Source of the DNA: Patiriisocius marinistellae
Lineage (GTDB): Bacteria; Bacteroidota; Bacteroidia; Flavobacteriales; Flavobacteriaceae
Assembly (NCBI RefSeq): GCF_009014635.1
Contig: NZ_BKCF01000005.1
Coordinates: forward strand, 186,001 to 250,000
DNA length: 64,000 bases
Direction: 5' to 3'
Shown here: positions 26,070 to 34,873 of the stretch, piece after piece
Layout: every line of letters starts with the position of its first letter
Numbering within the stretch: position 1 is the stretch's first letter
Program-made: the position numbers and the translations under genes
The notes under the pieces: model-generated
The model's input: only the letters and a program-made list of their open reading frames with translations
Database searches by the model: none
Told to the model about the DNA's origin: nothing

Positions 26070-27695
26070 CTATCCTAAAAATGGATATTTATAATCTGTT
26101 GGAGTTACAAAAGTTTCTTTTATCATTCGTGGAGAAATCCATCGCAATAAGTTTAGTTTACTTCCTGCTTTGTCATTTGTTCCACTCGCTCTAGCACCAC
26201 CAAATGGTTGTTGACCTACAACTGCACCAGTAGGTTTATCATTTACGTAAAAGTTACCCGCTGCATTTTTTAATGCTTTGATGGCAACTTCAAGTTCATA
26301 ACGGTCTTCACTAAATACTGCTCCAGTAAGTGCGTATTCACTAGTGTTGTCAACAAGTTCAAGTGTTTCTTCCCATTTTTTGTCTTCAAAAACATAAATG
26401 GTAACAACAGGGCCAAAAAGCTCTGTAGACATTGTAGTGTAATTAGGGTCTTTTGTTACAATTACTGTAGGCTCAATAAAATAACCTTCGCTCTTGTCAT
26501 AATTTCCTCCTACAATAATATTAGCTTTTTTGTCCTTTTTAGCTTGGTCAATGTAACTAGCTAATTTGTCAAAACTTCCTTCGTGGATTACAGCGGTAAT
26601 AAAATTACCCATATCTTCAGGAGATCCCATTTTAAAAGAATTTACATCTGCAATTAGGTATTTTTCCACTTTTTCCCAAATGCTTTCTGAAATATAACAA
26701 CGGCTCGCCGCACTACATTTTTGTCCTTGGAATTCAAAAGCTCCACGAGCAATCGCAGTTGCAACTTGTTGCGGATTTGCAGTTTTGTGCGCAACTATAA
26801 AATCTTTTCCACCTGTCTCGCCAACGATGCGTGGGTATGTTTTGTAGTTGTGAATATTTGTGCCTATTTTTTGCCAAATATCTTTAAAAACATTTGTTGA
26901 GCCTGTGAAGTGAATTCCACTAAAATCTGGACTTGCAAGAATCGTATCTGTAATCATTACTGGATCTCCCATTACCATATTGATAACGCCATCTGGAACT
27001 CCAGCTTCTTTAAAAATATCTAAAATAACTTTTGCCGAAAATACTTGACTATCACTTGGTTTCCATACTACAACATTACCCATCAACGCTGCACTAGCAG
27101 GTAAATTTGCTGCAATAGCAGTAAAATTAAAAGGAGTAATAGCATATACAAATCCTTCTAATGGACGATATTCTAGTCTATTCCAAGCGCCAGATGTTGA
27201 TGCTGGTTGTTCATGGTAAATTTCGGTCATGAACTGTACATTGAATCTTAAAAAATCAATCAGTTCACAAGCAGCATCAATTTCTGCTTGATATATAGTT
27301 TTTGATTGTGCAAGCATTGTTGCTGCATTAATTTTTGCTCTGTAAGGCCCTGCGATTAGCTCAGCAGCTCTTAAAAAAATCCCTGCTCTTTGTTCCCAAG
27401 GCATTTCTGCCCATTTAGTACGTGCTTCTAGTGCCGTGCTAATTGCTTTTTCAACATGTTTTTTCTCAGCATTGTGGTATGTGCCTAAAATATGTTTATG
27501 ATCGTGCGGACAGCTCATTGTCGCAGTGTCTCCGGTTTTTACATCTTTACCGTTAATGAATAGAGGTACGTCTATTGTTTTATCGTACATTTTTTTGTAC
27601 GTTTTAGCAACTTCTGCACGTTCTAGAGAGCCTGGTGCGTAGTCCTTAACTGGTTCGTTTACTGCAACTGGCACTTTAAAAAAACCTTTTCCCAT
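26070..27695 (-). CDS. pruA: L-glutamate gamma-semialdehyde dehydrogenase (P5C dehydrogenase)
   Basis: The 541-residue aldehyde dehydrogenase oxidises glutamate semialdehyde (from proline) to glutamate with NAD. Visible motifs are the cofactor segment VVWKPSDSQVFSA, FTGSTNVFKDIW, the general-base IVGETGGKDF, the nucleophile region FQGQKCSAASRCY (Cys near residue 325) and the C-terminal QPFGGARASGTNDKAG. It matches stand-alone mitochondrial-type P5CDH (about 540 residues) rather than the fused PutA form. A proline dehydrogenase gene is not in this window. The -7 element TACCTTTG lies 124 bases upstream, which gives a long leader. Confidence 0.95.
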   Translation of the reverse strand: MGKGFFKVPVAVNEPVKDYAPGSLERAEVAKTYKKMYDKTIDVPLFINGKDVKTGDTATMSCPHDHKHILGTYHNAEKKHVEKAISTALEARTKWAEMPWEQRAGIFLRAAELIAGPYRAKINAATMLAQSKTIYQAEIDAACELIDFLRFNVQFMTEIYHEQPASTSGAWNRLEYRPLEGFVYAITPFNFTAIAANLPASAALMGNVVVWKPSDSQVFSAKVILDIFKEAGVPDGVINMVMGDPVMITDTILASPDFSGIHFTGSTNVFKDIWQKIGTNIHNYKTYPRIVGETGGKDFIVAHKTANPQQVATAIARGAFEFQGQKCSAASRCYISESIWEKVEKYLIADVNSFKMGSPEDMGNFITAVIHEGSFDKLASYIDQAKKDKKANIIVGGNYDKSEGYFIEPTVIVTKDPNYTTMSTELFGPVVTIYVFEDKKWEETLELVDNTSEYALTGAVFSEDRYELEVAIKALKNAAGNFYVNDKPTGAVVGQQPFGGARASGTNDKAGSKLNLLRWISPRMIKETFVTPTDYKYPFLG

Positions 27696-27818
27696 AGTAT
27701 TATTTTTATTTCTGATGCTGATTGAAAATCCACTTTATCAGTATCGATTAGTAGTTTGTTTTTTGTAATTTAAAAAATGAATAAAGTATAACGTTTCTTA
27801 GGCTTCATTTTCAGTCTG

Positions 27819-27826
27819 CAAAGGTA
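27819..27826 (-). promoter_or_regulatory. -7 promoter element for pruA
   Basis: The reverse strand reads TACCTTTG. A TTG trinucleotide 17 bases further upstream (27846-27844) fits the -33 position. The implied leader is about 115 nt. Confidence 0.5.
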
Positions 27827-27907
27827 CAAAAACTTAAATGCTTCAAGTAGCCTTTGTATATGAGTAGTGTTTGAAGCTACTATATTTTTTTCAATGTCCT
27901 AATTGAC

Positions 27908-27915
27908 TACATTTG
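27908..27915 (+). promoter_or_regulatory. -7 promoter element for NRDE-DUF6695 operon
   Basis: TACATTTG matches TAnnTTTG 47 bases before the NRDE start. Confidence 0.45.
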
Positions 27916-27961
27916 TGGAGTCTTTCTAGAAAATTTTTAAACTAAAAAGCCAAATCATTTT

Positions 27962-28666
27962 ATGTGCACATTAACGTTTATTCCTACCTCTTTTGACAAC
28001 TTTGTCCTAACTTCAAATAGAGATGAAGCCCCAGGAAGAGCTACAATTGCACCACAGGAGTATGATGAGAATGGAACTAAATTACTATTCCCTAAAGATG
28101 AGCTTGGTGGAGGTACATGGATAGGTGTTTCAGAAAAGAAAAGGCTTATTTGTCTTTTAAATGGGGGTTTCACTACCCATGAGAGAGCAGAATCTTATAG
28201 GATGAGTCGCGGAATTATCGTGACAGATTTATTGACTTCGGAAATTTTAAAAACCGAAATTGATTCCTACAATTTTAAAGGCATAGAGCCATTTACAATC
28301 ATTGCTGTAGATTGGGCAAAAGAATTGCATTTGTATGAGTTGGTATGGGATGGGAAAGAATCACATTTTAGTGAAAAGCCATTAGCACCACATATTTGGT
28401 CTTCATCGTTGTTATACACGCCTACCGTTAAAAAACAACGTGAATTATGGTTTTCAAATTTTTTGTTTAAAGAAGTACGTCCCACAAATACTCAAATTTT
28501 GAATTTTCATAAAACCGCAGGCATAGGAGATGTCGTAAATGATATAGTAATGGATCGCGGTTTTGTAAAAACCAAAAGTATTACTCAAATTAGTAAGAGT
28601 GAGGATACGATCAATATGTACTATGAGGATTTACAATCTCAAAAAATAACAAAAACTACTTTTTGA
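27962..28666 (+). CDS. NRDE family (TANGO2-like) protein
   Basis: The 234-residue product begins MCTLTFIPTS and has the family-naming motif TSNRDEAPGR at about residues 18-27, then LGGGTWIGVS and a CLLNGG segment. The eukaryotic relative TANGO2 has been linked to haem and lipid handling, but bacterial NRDE proteins have no settled role. The conserved Met-Cys start recalls N-terminal-nucleophile hydrolases. Its stop overlaps the TTG start of the next gene by 4 bases (TTGA), so the two are translationally coupled. Confidence 0.88.
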   Translation: MCTLTFIPTSFDNFVLTSNRDEAPGRATIAPQEYDENGTKLLFPKDELGGGTWIGVSEKKRLICLLNGGFTTHERAESYRMSRGIIVTDLLTSEILKTEIDSYNFKGIEPFTIIAVDWAKELHLYELVWDGKESHFSEKPLAPHIWSSSLLYTPTVKKQRELWFSNFLFKEVRPTNTQILNFHKTAGIGDVVNDIVMDRGFVKTKSITQISKSEDTINMYYEDLQSQKITKTTF

Positions 28667-29688
28667 ATTATACTGGAAAAATAATTGTTCTTGCGTTTCC
28701 TGATACTTTTGTAAAAATGAGTACAGAGTTTATATGTAAAATTCTTCCGTTAGTTGGGCTAGGTACTCGGGAATATATAAAAGCTGGTCACGCAGCACTT
28801 GTCTTGATTGAAAATGAAACCGGAGAAGCGTGTTATTTTGATTTTGGTCGTTACGTAACGCCTCCAGGTAATGGAAGAGTGCGAGGAGCAAACACAGACG
28901 CCGAATTGAAGATCCCTTTTAAAGCAAAAATTGATATAAATAATCAATTGAAAAATATTGAAGAGTTTTTAATTTGGCTCGATGCAAATCCTCAAAAAAC
29001 ACACGGTTCTGGTAGGCTGTTAGCATCTGTTTGTGATGCAGTAAATTTTAAAAAAGCCCAAGAATATATAAATCAATTACAAGGAAGAGGGAGTATGGTT
29101 TACGCTGCTTTTGATAAAACAGGAAGTAATTGTTCTCGTTTTGTGACTGATACTATTTTAGCTTCTACAGATGATTTAAAACTTATAAAAAGTTTAAATT
29201 TTAATAAAAAATTTACGCCAAGTACAGTGGGTAATGTTGAAAAAGCAGCAATTGAAAATTCAGTATTTCAAGTTTTTAATGGAGTTGTTTCTCCTTTTAA
29301 AAGTAGTGCCTTAAAGGAAAATTTAACAAATTACTTTGATAAAAGAGTGCCTGAAAATGTGAGTCACGTTTCAGAAAAAGATTTAAAAGAGTTTGAGGAA
29401 AAAGGATTCTCAAAATTAGAAGGAACCGGGAGTGTAGCTTGGTTCGAGGTGGTTAAAGAAAAAATGCCAAAAAATCATTTTAGGATTAGAAGATACAGTC
29501 AGCAGCTTGAGGTGGATTATGATGGTGTTTATGTATCATCGAGTTTTGATAGCTCAAAACCATTTAAGTTTACATATGATTCACATTGTGCATATTGTCA
29601 TGTAGTCCAAAACGGAAAGAAAATAAAGTTAAAGAATAAGCAGTCTTTTGCTTCATTTAATTCATCGCAAAAGCAGCATTCAGCTTAA
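28663..29688 (+). CDS. DUF6695-like conserved hypothetical protein
   Basis: The 341-residue soluble product has no signal peptide. Its first 200 residues (FPDTFVKMSTEFICKILPLV, GHAALVLIENETGEACYFDFGRY, GSNCSRFVTDTIL) look like a papain-fold or NlpC-type domain, with conserved His in GHAAL and Cys in NCSRF. This fold assignment is inference. I recall the family as DUF6695. The start is TTG at 28663, overlapping the NRDE stop. The next ATG (28717) would cut the conserved N-terminus. It converges on apaG with a 32-base overlap. Confidence 0.75.
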   Translation: MNYTGKIIVLAFPDTFVKMSTEFICKILPLVGLGTREYIKAGHAALVLIENETGEACYFDFGRYVTPPGNGRVRGANTDAELKIPFKAKIDINNQLKNIEEFLIWLDANPQKTHGSGRLLASVCDAVNFKKAQEYINQLQGRGSMVYAAFDKTGSNCSRFVTDTILASTDDLKLIKSLNFNKKFTPSTVGNVEKAAIENSVFQVFNGVVSPFKSSALKENLTNYFDKRVPENVSHVSEKDLKEFEEKGFSKLEGTGSVAWFEVVKEKMPKNHFRIRRYSQQLEVDYDGVYVSSSFDSSKPFKFTYDSHCAYCHVVQNGKKIKLKNKQSFASFNSSQKQHSA

Positions 29689-30043
29689 AGTTAGGGATGG
29701 TAGCTTTAAATTTAGTTGCAGTTTCAATATTTACCATTTCATAATAACCGCTCATAGACCCAAAAGGGGCACTTAATAAACAGCCGCTGCTATACGTGTA
29801 GGATTCGTTGGGTTTTATTACAGGTTTCTTTCCCACAACACCTTCACCATAGACTAAATCAATATCGTTTAAAGCGTCTTTTATTTGCCAATGGCGCGCT
29901 TTTAACTGTACAATATGCTTTCCTTCATTTTTGATACGTATTGTATAAGCAAAGGCGTATTGCTTTAAACCGTTGTTGATAAAAGCTCCTTGAAATCGTG
30001 TTCTTATAGAAACACGAATATCTTTTGTAACTAATTGAACCAT
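29657..30043 (-). CDS. apaG: ApaG domain protein
   Basis: The 128-residue product is a typical single-domain ApaG with an immunoglobulin-like fold. The signatures YTIRIKNEGKHIVQLKARHWQI, GEGVVGKKPVIKPNESYTYSSG and PFGSMSGYYEMV are present. ApaG is associated with Co/Mg homeostasis and diadenosine tetraphosphate metabolism in enterobacteria, with no firm biochemical role. It starts one base after the DUF3667 stop, so the two form an operon. Its 3' end overlaps the convergent DUF6695 gene by 32 bases. Confidence 0.93.
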   Translation of the reverse strand: MVQLVTKDIRVSIRTRFQGAFINNGLKQYAFAYTIRIKNEGKHIVQLKARHWQIKDALNDIDLVYGEGVVGKKPVIKPNESYTYSSGCLLSAPFGSMSGYYEMVNIETATKFKATIPNFKLNAAFAMN

Positions 30044-30044
30044 A

Positions 30045-31409
30045 TTAATAAGTTGCTGCTGTTATTGCAAAGAAAAATACCGCTGATAAAGACGCGGCAA
30101 ATAAAAACACGTGATTTAAAAATACAAATTTTATAATTGTTATCAAACGAGACTGCTTGTAAAAGTTGCGAAGTGCTTTATAAAAATAAAAAGGGCCAAT
30201 AAATAAAAATAAAATGGCCATAAAAACTCCTGAGCCTATTATCAAATCTGGGATGATTGCGATAATCATTGATAAGAAAATAAAGCTAAAAATATGGAAT
30301 ATAAATACTAAATGTTCCATATAGCTATATGTTTTCTTTGAGTAAATTAACCAAAAAAATAGAGCAAATAAGGGAGCAAAGAAAAACAAGAATAGTGGGA
30401 CTTTTGCACTTAAGTAATTTATAAATTTTTTTGGGTCTTCTTTAATTCTATCAATTGAGTTGTTTTTTTCGTAAAGCCATAGATTAAAACGGCTAGGTGG
30501 GTGGTTAAGGCTGTCAAGTGCTCTGCCAGCATTTTTAATTTCTGTTTCCTCCCAAAAATCATTATATGTTGTGAAGCGGTCAAAATGACGTTGTGCCCAG
30601 TTTAATTTTTGTAATTCTTCTTCAGAAATATATTTTTTTGTCTTTAAATCAGTTTTTTCTTTTATTGTGTTGGTGTCAATTTCTTTTTGGTTCTCTTTTA
30701 CTTCTGAAATTTTAGGTGGTTTGTTGCTTCTAGTTTCTGTTTTCAATGTGGTTGAATCATTAAAAGCGCCAGCTACTTCTTCTTCCCAATTGGGGTTTGA
30801 AATATAAATTTCTTCAGCTTCAGTTGTGTTCTCTATTTCACTATCATCTTCATAGTTGTTTTCTATAGGATTAATTTTTACTATATCGTCATCATTTTCT
30901 GCAAAATCGAAATCATTATTTGGTAGAAGAAAATTTATGAATCCAGATAATAAAAAATAGATTATAGAAATACTTAAGAAAAATCGAAACGGATTTGCAT
31001 AACGCAATCTATGTCCTTCAACATAACATTTAGTTATTGTTCCAGGTCTTAAAAGTAAGTGTTTAAGTGTAAACCACAATCGTGAATCATAGCTTACAAG
31101 GCTGCTGAAAAACTCTTTAAAAAAATCTCCGAGTGATAATTGCTTTGTACTGTTAAGTTGAGAGCAATAAGGGCAGTAACGATCACTGAGATCGAGCGGC
31201 TGACTGCAATTTAAACACTCGTTACTACGATATTTAAAATGTTTTCGACTAGTTTCAGAAACTTCAATATTATTGATTTCTGAAGTTTTTTGTTGAGCTT
31301 TTGTTTCTTTTACTACCTCTTTTGTAGCTTCGTTAGAGGGCACATTGTTTGATGCTTCTGTTTGTTTTGGCAGTTCTTCGTTGTCATTAGCTTTTGGTGT
31401 GTCGCTCAT
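30045..31409 (-). CDS. DUF3667 membrane protein with zinc ribbon
   Basis: The 454-residue product begins with a low-complexity charged region (Lys/Glu/Gln/Thr). A zinc ribbon C-L-N-C...C-P-Y-C near residues 66-84 and the conserved SYDSRLWFTLKHLLLRPGTITKCYVEGHRLRYANPFRFFLSIS block, which defines DUF3667, follow. It then has a first membrane helix, a long acidic cytoplasmic or periplasmic insert (about residues 165-320), and four more hydrophobic segments at the C-terminus. The function is unknown. It precedes apaG with a one-base gap. Neighbouring pruA and decarboxylase genes show no obvious link. Confidence 0.82.
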   Translation of the reverse strand: MSDTPKANDNEELPKQTEASNNVPSNEATKEVVKETKAQQKTSEINNIEVSETSRKHFKYRSNECLNCSQPLDLSDRYCPYCSQLNSTKQLSLGDFFKEFFSSLVSYDSRLWFTLKHLLLRPGTITKCYVEGHRLRYANPFRFFLSISIIYFLLSGFINFLLPNNDFDFAENDDDIVKINPIENNYEDDSEIENTTEAEEIYISNPNWEEEVAGAFNDSTTLKTETRSNKPPKISEVKENQKEIDTNTIKEKTDLKTKKYISEEELQKLNWAQRHFDRFTTYNDFWEETEIKNAGRALDSLNHPPSRFNLWLYEKNNSIDRIKEDPKKFINYLSAKVPLFLFFFAPLFALFFWLIYSKKTYSYMEHLVFIFHIFSFIFLSMIIAIIPDLIIGSGVFMAILFLFIGPFYFYKALRNFYKQSRLITIIKFVFLNHVFLFAASLSAVFFFAITAATY

Positions 31410-31432
31410 AGTATAAAAGTAGCAAACATTTT

Positions 31433-32821
31433 TTATTCAGCTAATACTTTGGTAGGTATGATGTTTTTATTTTTTGCAACAAAACTTTCAAGAGTATTAA
31501 AGAAGTTTAAGATGTCACTATCTTCATTACCTGCATTTATAGTAACCAATCGCACAAAAGTGGTCCCGTTAAAATTTCCGAAGCCTACCATTAACGCCGC
31601 GTCTTCATACAAGCGAGTACATAATTCTTGAGCAGGAATGCCTTTATAGTTGAAACAAATAGAAATTGAATTATCGTAACTGTAAAGTGTGTAATCTGAG
31701 TTGCTTTTAATATAATTGCGAGCAACATCGGCAAGATGAAACTGGTGATCAACCATTTTTGAGAGTCCTTTTGTACCTACACTTTTCCATAGGGTCCAAA
31801 ATTTAAGCGCATCATTGCGTCTTCCACATTGTAACGATGTCTTCCCTAAGTTATAATCATCACCGTCTGTCTGGTACAAATAAGCTGCATCGTTTGAAAA
31901 TGAGTCGTGTAAATGTTTTTTATGCTTTGTTAAAATTATTGAACACGATAGCGGTGTGCCTAACATTTTATGAGCGTTGTAGCTAAATGAGTCTGAATGC
32001 TCAAGACCTTTGACTAGGTGTTTATATTTTTCACTAAAAATTACACTGCCACAATAAGCGCCATCAACGTGTAGCCAGATGTTATATTTTTTACAAATTT
32101 TTGAAAGTGGTTCAATAGGGTCAAAGGCTCCTAAAACAGTTGTGCCCGCAGTGGCATTAACAAAGAAAGGGTGATTGCCAGCGTCTATATCTTTAATAAT
32201 TTGTTTTTTTAAATCTGCCGCAAGCATTTCCCCATAATCATTTGTCTTAATGAAATGCACTTGTTTTCTCCCAATTCCAGCAAAAGCTGCATTTTTAGGA
32301 GTAGAATAGTGTGACTCTGCTGAGGTGTAAACGATCAATTTTTGAGTAACACCATCTTGAGGAATGTTTGCATTGTAGGCGTCTCTCGCCATCAATAGTG
32401 CCATAAAATTGCTCATAGAGCCTCCCGGGGCAAATGTTCCGTCTGCATCTTTTCCATAGCCAATTAAGTCACAAGATTTGTGAAGAATTTCTTTTTCAAT
32501 ACCTACTTGTGGTCCAGCAACTTTATAAGTGTACATGCTGTTGTTGAGCAATACTGCAAGTAAATCTCCAATGGTAGCCTTGGGATTTCTTCCTCCAAAA
32601 AGTTGGTTAAAAAATAGCTTGGTTGCTGTTTTTGGAGTGCTCTCTATTAATCTTCCTAGTGTGTCTTCAAAAAACTCATCAGAAACTGGATTGTCATCTA
32701 ATGAAATACTGAGTGTGTCGTACAATTCATCTGCAGGTATGGGGGTTGCGATGGGATTCTTTTTTTCAGCTTCAAATAATTTATTGGCAAGTCTTTGAAA
32801 GAGTTCTAGATCTTTTTGCAT
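31433..32821 (-). CDS. PLP-dependent group II amino acid decarboxylase
   Basis: The 462-residue enzyme belongs to the group II decarboxylases (glutamate, aromatic amino acid, cysteine sulfinate). Visible signatures are the substrate/cofactor region FAPGGSMSNFMALLMAR, the HVDGAYCGS aspartate that contacts the pyridine nitrogen, and the PLP-lysine motif SYNAHKMLGTPLSCS at about residue 285. The family's usual SGTT/GTT region appears as NATAGTTVLGAFDP. The substrate cannot be assigned, though the N-A-H-K form recalls cysteine sulfinate/aspartate-type enzymes. The -7 element TATATTTG lies 18 bases upstream. An iterated-motif copy is inside the 3' part (31574). Confidence 0.88.
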   Translation of the reverse strand: MQKDLELFQRLANKLFEAEKKNPIATPIPADELYDTLSISLDDNPVSDEFFEDTLGRLIESTPKTATKLFFNQLFGGRNPKATIGDLLAVLLNNSMYTYKVAGPQVGIEKEILHKSCDLIGYGKDADGTFAPGGSMSNFMALLMARDAYNANIPQDGVTQKLIVYTSAESHYSTPKNAAFAGIGRKQVHFIKTNDYGEMLAADLKKQIIKDIDAGNHPFFVNATAGTTVLGAFDPIEPLSKICKKYNIWLHVDGAYCGSVIFSEKYKHLVKGLEHSDSFSYNAHKMLGTPLSCSIILTKHKKHLHDSFSNDAAYLYQTDGDDYNLGKTSLQCGRRNDALKFWTLWKSVGTKGLSKMVDHQFHLADVARNYIKSNSDYTLYSYDNSISICFNYKGIPAQELCTRLYEDAALMVGFGNFNGTTFVRLVTINAGNEDSDILNFFNTLESFVAKNKNIIPTKVLAE

Positions 32822-32838
32822 TTGGGATTCATTTTTTG

Positions 32839-32846
32839 CAAATATA
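32839..32846 (-). promoter_or_regulatory. -7 promoter element for the decarboxylase gene
   Basis: The reverse strand reads TATATTTG, an exact TAnnTTTG match 18 bases before the start codon. Confidence 0.45.
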
Positions 32847-32895
32847 CGAGAAAATGAGGGTAGCTATTATTTGTAATCTACTTCTCGGGTTTTAA

Positions 32896-33279
32896 TTATT
32901 GAAGTTTATTAAAAAGCAAATTGCTTAAGCCACTTAATAAAAGTTGTCCGTTTGAGTTTATGGAAAATGGAGTTGTTAGACTTTCATCGTCAAATTCAAA
33001 GTTTAGTAAGGTTTCACTCGTTGACCATGTGTAAGTGCTGGCATTAGAAATTACTTGTCCGTCTGCGTTTGTTTCTAATAAAGTTCTTATGCCAGTGTTG
33101 TCTGTGTTAAAAATAAGTTTATAATCATATTGATCGTCTGAGTCGCTTCTCTGCCATTCTCCAATTAGATTTGAAGTAGTATCATTTTCAATACTATTAT
33201 CATCATCATTTTTACAGGATAAGATAGAAATGCCAATAAAAAGAACGATAACCGTCTTTAATATTTTATTATTTTTCAT
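32896..33279 (-). CDS. Small lipocalin-like lipoprotein
   Basis: The 127-residue product has a lipobox (SILSC) followed by the acidic run KNDDDNS, which resembles the surface-export signal of Bacteroidetes lipoproteins. The mature part has GEWQRSDSDDQYDYKLIFNTDNTG, the W-containing opening of lipocalin-like beta-barrel lipoproteins. The function is unknown. The start at 33279 gives a clean signal peptide; an ATG 30 bases upstream would add polar residues. It shares this architecture with the lipoprotein at 55364-55792. Confidence 0.75.
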   Translation of the reverse strand: MKNNKILKTVIVLFIGISILSCKNDDDNSIENDTTSNLIGEWQRSDSDDQYDYKLIFNTDNTGIRTLLETNADGQVISNASTYTWSTSETLLNFEFDDESLTTPFSINSNGQLLLSGLSNLLFNKLQ

Positions 33280-33342
33280 TGTGAGGATTTTTTTATTTGA
33301 AAGTTGCAAATGTCTCGTAACAGTAAGAATATTTTAGACCAA

Positions 33343-34596
33343 TTAATTATTATTAATTGTTGTCGAACTAGCAAAGCCTTCGCCCATTAATCTATCAAAG
33401 CGTGCGCCTGGCGCGCGGTAATAAACTAATACCGTGTAATCATTTTCTGTTTGCCAAAAATTGCCGCTAATTGGGCCTTCGGTTATACTTCCGTCTCTGT
33501 CAACTACAACGTATTTATAATTATAGAAACCTTGTTTGAAAAGACGGGCGTTTTGATAGCTATCACTTTCTTTATTATAGCGCATGTATGTTGTTTCGTC
33601 GATGGTCCAATTGTTAAAATTTCCGTAAATATGAAGTTCCTTTCCGTCAAGGTCATCAAAGTATTGTAGGTTAAAATGCATTACCACATATTCTGCTTCT
33701 GTATTTTGATTTTCTGCGTAGAGATTACGTACTTGAAAATTACCATTAATATCTGGTGCAAAGGTGTAAGGCCTTGTGCTTCGATCAATGTCTGTGTACA
33801 AGAAGTTTTCATACAACTCATTTAGTTGGACACGTCGTACTCCGTTAGTTGCAGAACGAATATCTTTATTATCAAAAAATAAAAACTCGTTTCCACCTTC
33901 AAAAGCTGCTTCTTGATCGTAACGATAAATTAATTCACTTCCTATGGTGTATTGAGGTTTCAAATCAATGATGGCAGTTTTTTGATTGCTATTTTGCATC
34001 ACCATTGTTTTAACGTTCTGTTTGGGATTTATGAGTAGTAAATTTTGTGAGTTTACTGTAAATTGAACAACTTGCTGCTCATCAATTTTTCGAATATCGC
34101 GCGCGCGCTTAATTTCTACGCCAACGCTTAATACGCGCTCAATAACCATAAATTTTCTTGTGAAGACAATGTTACCGTCGTCATCAAGAATAGTCAATAG
34201 GTAATTCCCGCTTTTTTGCAATGCACGTGTTTCTCTGTTTGGGATTGTAAATGAGTAATTTGAAAAAAGCTGGAGTGTATTAAAACTATTTTCATATGTT
34301 TCAATGCGTACATCATCAAATCCATCAAGATATTCACCTTTTGAGAGGTCACTTGGTGTCCAGTCAAAATTGTAGTGTGTTATTTTGTAATAATAATCAG
34401 CCTCATCGCCATTTATATCGTCAAAGGAAAGTTGTAGTTTTTGTCCTAATTCAATGATGGGGAGTTGGCTCTGGGCAGAAGTGCCTTTAAATTGAATTGT
34501 TCTTATGTGGTAAGGTTCTACTATTTCGTCAAGTTGAGCAAATGCGTTTTGAAACGAGATGAGTACAAGAAATATAAAAAAGATGGTTGTGCGCAT
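33343..34596 (-). CDS. Type IX secretion plug protein (DUF5103)
   Basis: The 417-residue product has a signal peptide (ending NAFAQ) and the DUF5103 architecture. It starts IVEPYHIRTIQFKGTSAQSQLPII and has YYYKITHYNFDWTPSDLSKGEYLDGFDD, with the late ELHIYGNFNNW and FKQGFYNYKYVVVD blocks. In the structurally studied Flavobacterium T9SS translocon, a plug protein of this family closes the periplasmic side of SprA. The acidic YYRAPGARFDRLMG near the C-terminus is also typical. With PorT and four sorting-domain substrates in this window, the T9SS is evidently active. It is divergent from the nqr operon. Confidence 0.85.
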   Translation of the reverse strand: MRTTIFFIFLVLISFQNAFAQLDEIVEPYHIRTIQFKGTSAQSQLPIIELGQKLQLSFDDINGDEADYYYKITHYNFDWTPSDLSKGEYLDGFDDVRIETYENSFNTLQLFSNYSFTIPNRETRALQKSGNYLLTILDDDGNIVFTRKFMVIERVLSVGVEIKRARDIRKIDEQQVVQFTVNSQNLLLINPKQNVKTMVMQNSNQKTAIIDLKPQYTIGSELIYRYDQEAAFEGGNEFLFFDNKDIRSATNGVRRVQLNELYENFLYTDIDRSTRPYTFAPDINGNFQVRNLYAENQNTEAEYVVMHFNLQYFDDLDGKELHIYGNFNNWTIDETTYMRYNKESDSYQNARLFKQGFYNYKYVVVDRDGSITEGPISGNFWQTENDYTVLVYYRAPGARFDRLMGEGFASSTTINNN

Positions 34597-34792
34597 ATAG
34601 GGTATTTTAACTTCGGAAATATGTGGCGTTTAAATAATAATAACTGTTTTAAAATTTCAGAAATTATTTAAAATGTTATTTAATGTTGCTAATATAAACA
34701 AATTTTGTGCCCTAAAATTGTACACTTTTGCTTCCAATATATTTCCGAAGAAAATTCCTATTTAAATTATTGTAAGATGGTTCTTTAATGTT

Positions 34793-34800
34793 TATTTTTG
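34793..34800 (+). promoter_or_regulatory. -7 promoter element for nqrABCDEF
   Basis: TATTTTTG matches TAnnTTTG 73 bases before nqrA. The intergenic region with the divergent plug gene also holds two iterated-motif copies in opposite orientation (34611 and 34741). Confidence 0.5.
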
Positions 34801-34873
34801 CAATCCTTAATTACGTCTTATTAAACGAAGCCTAAATTTGGGTTTTGAAAGACAATTTTAACACAACTATCCT

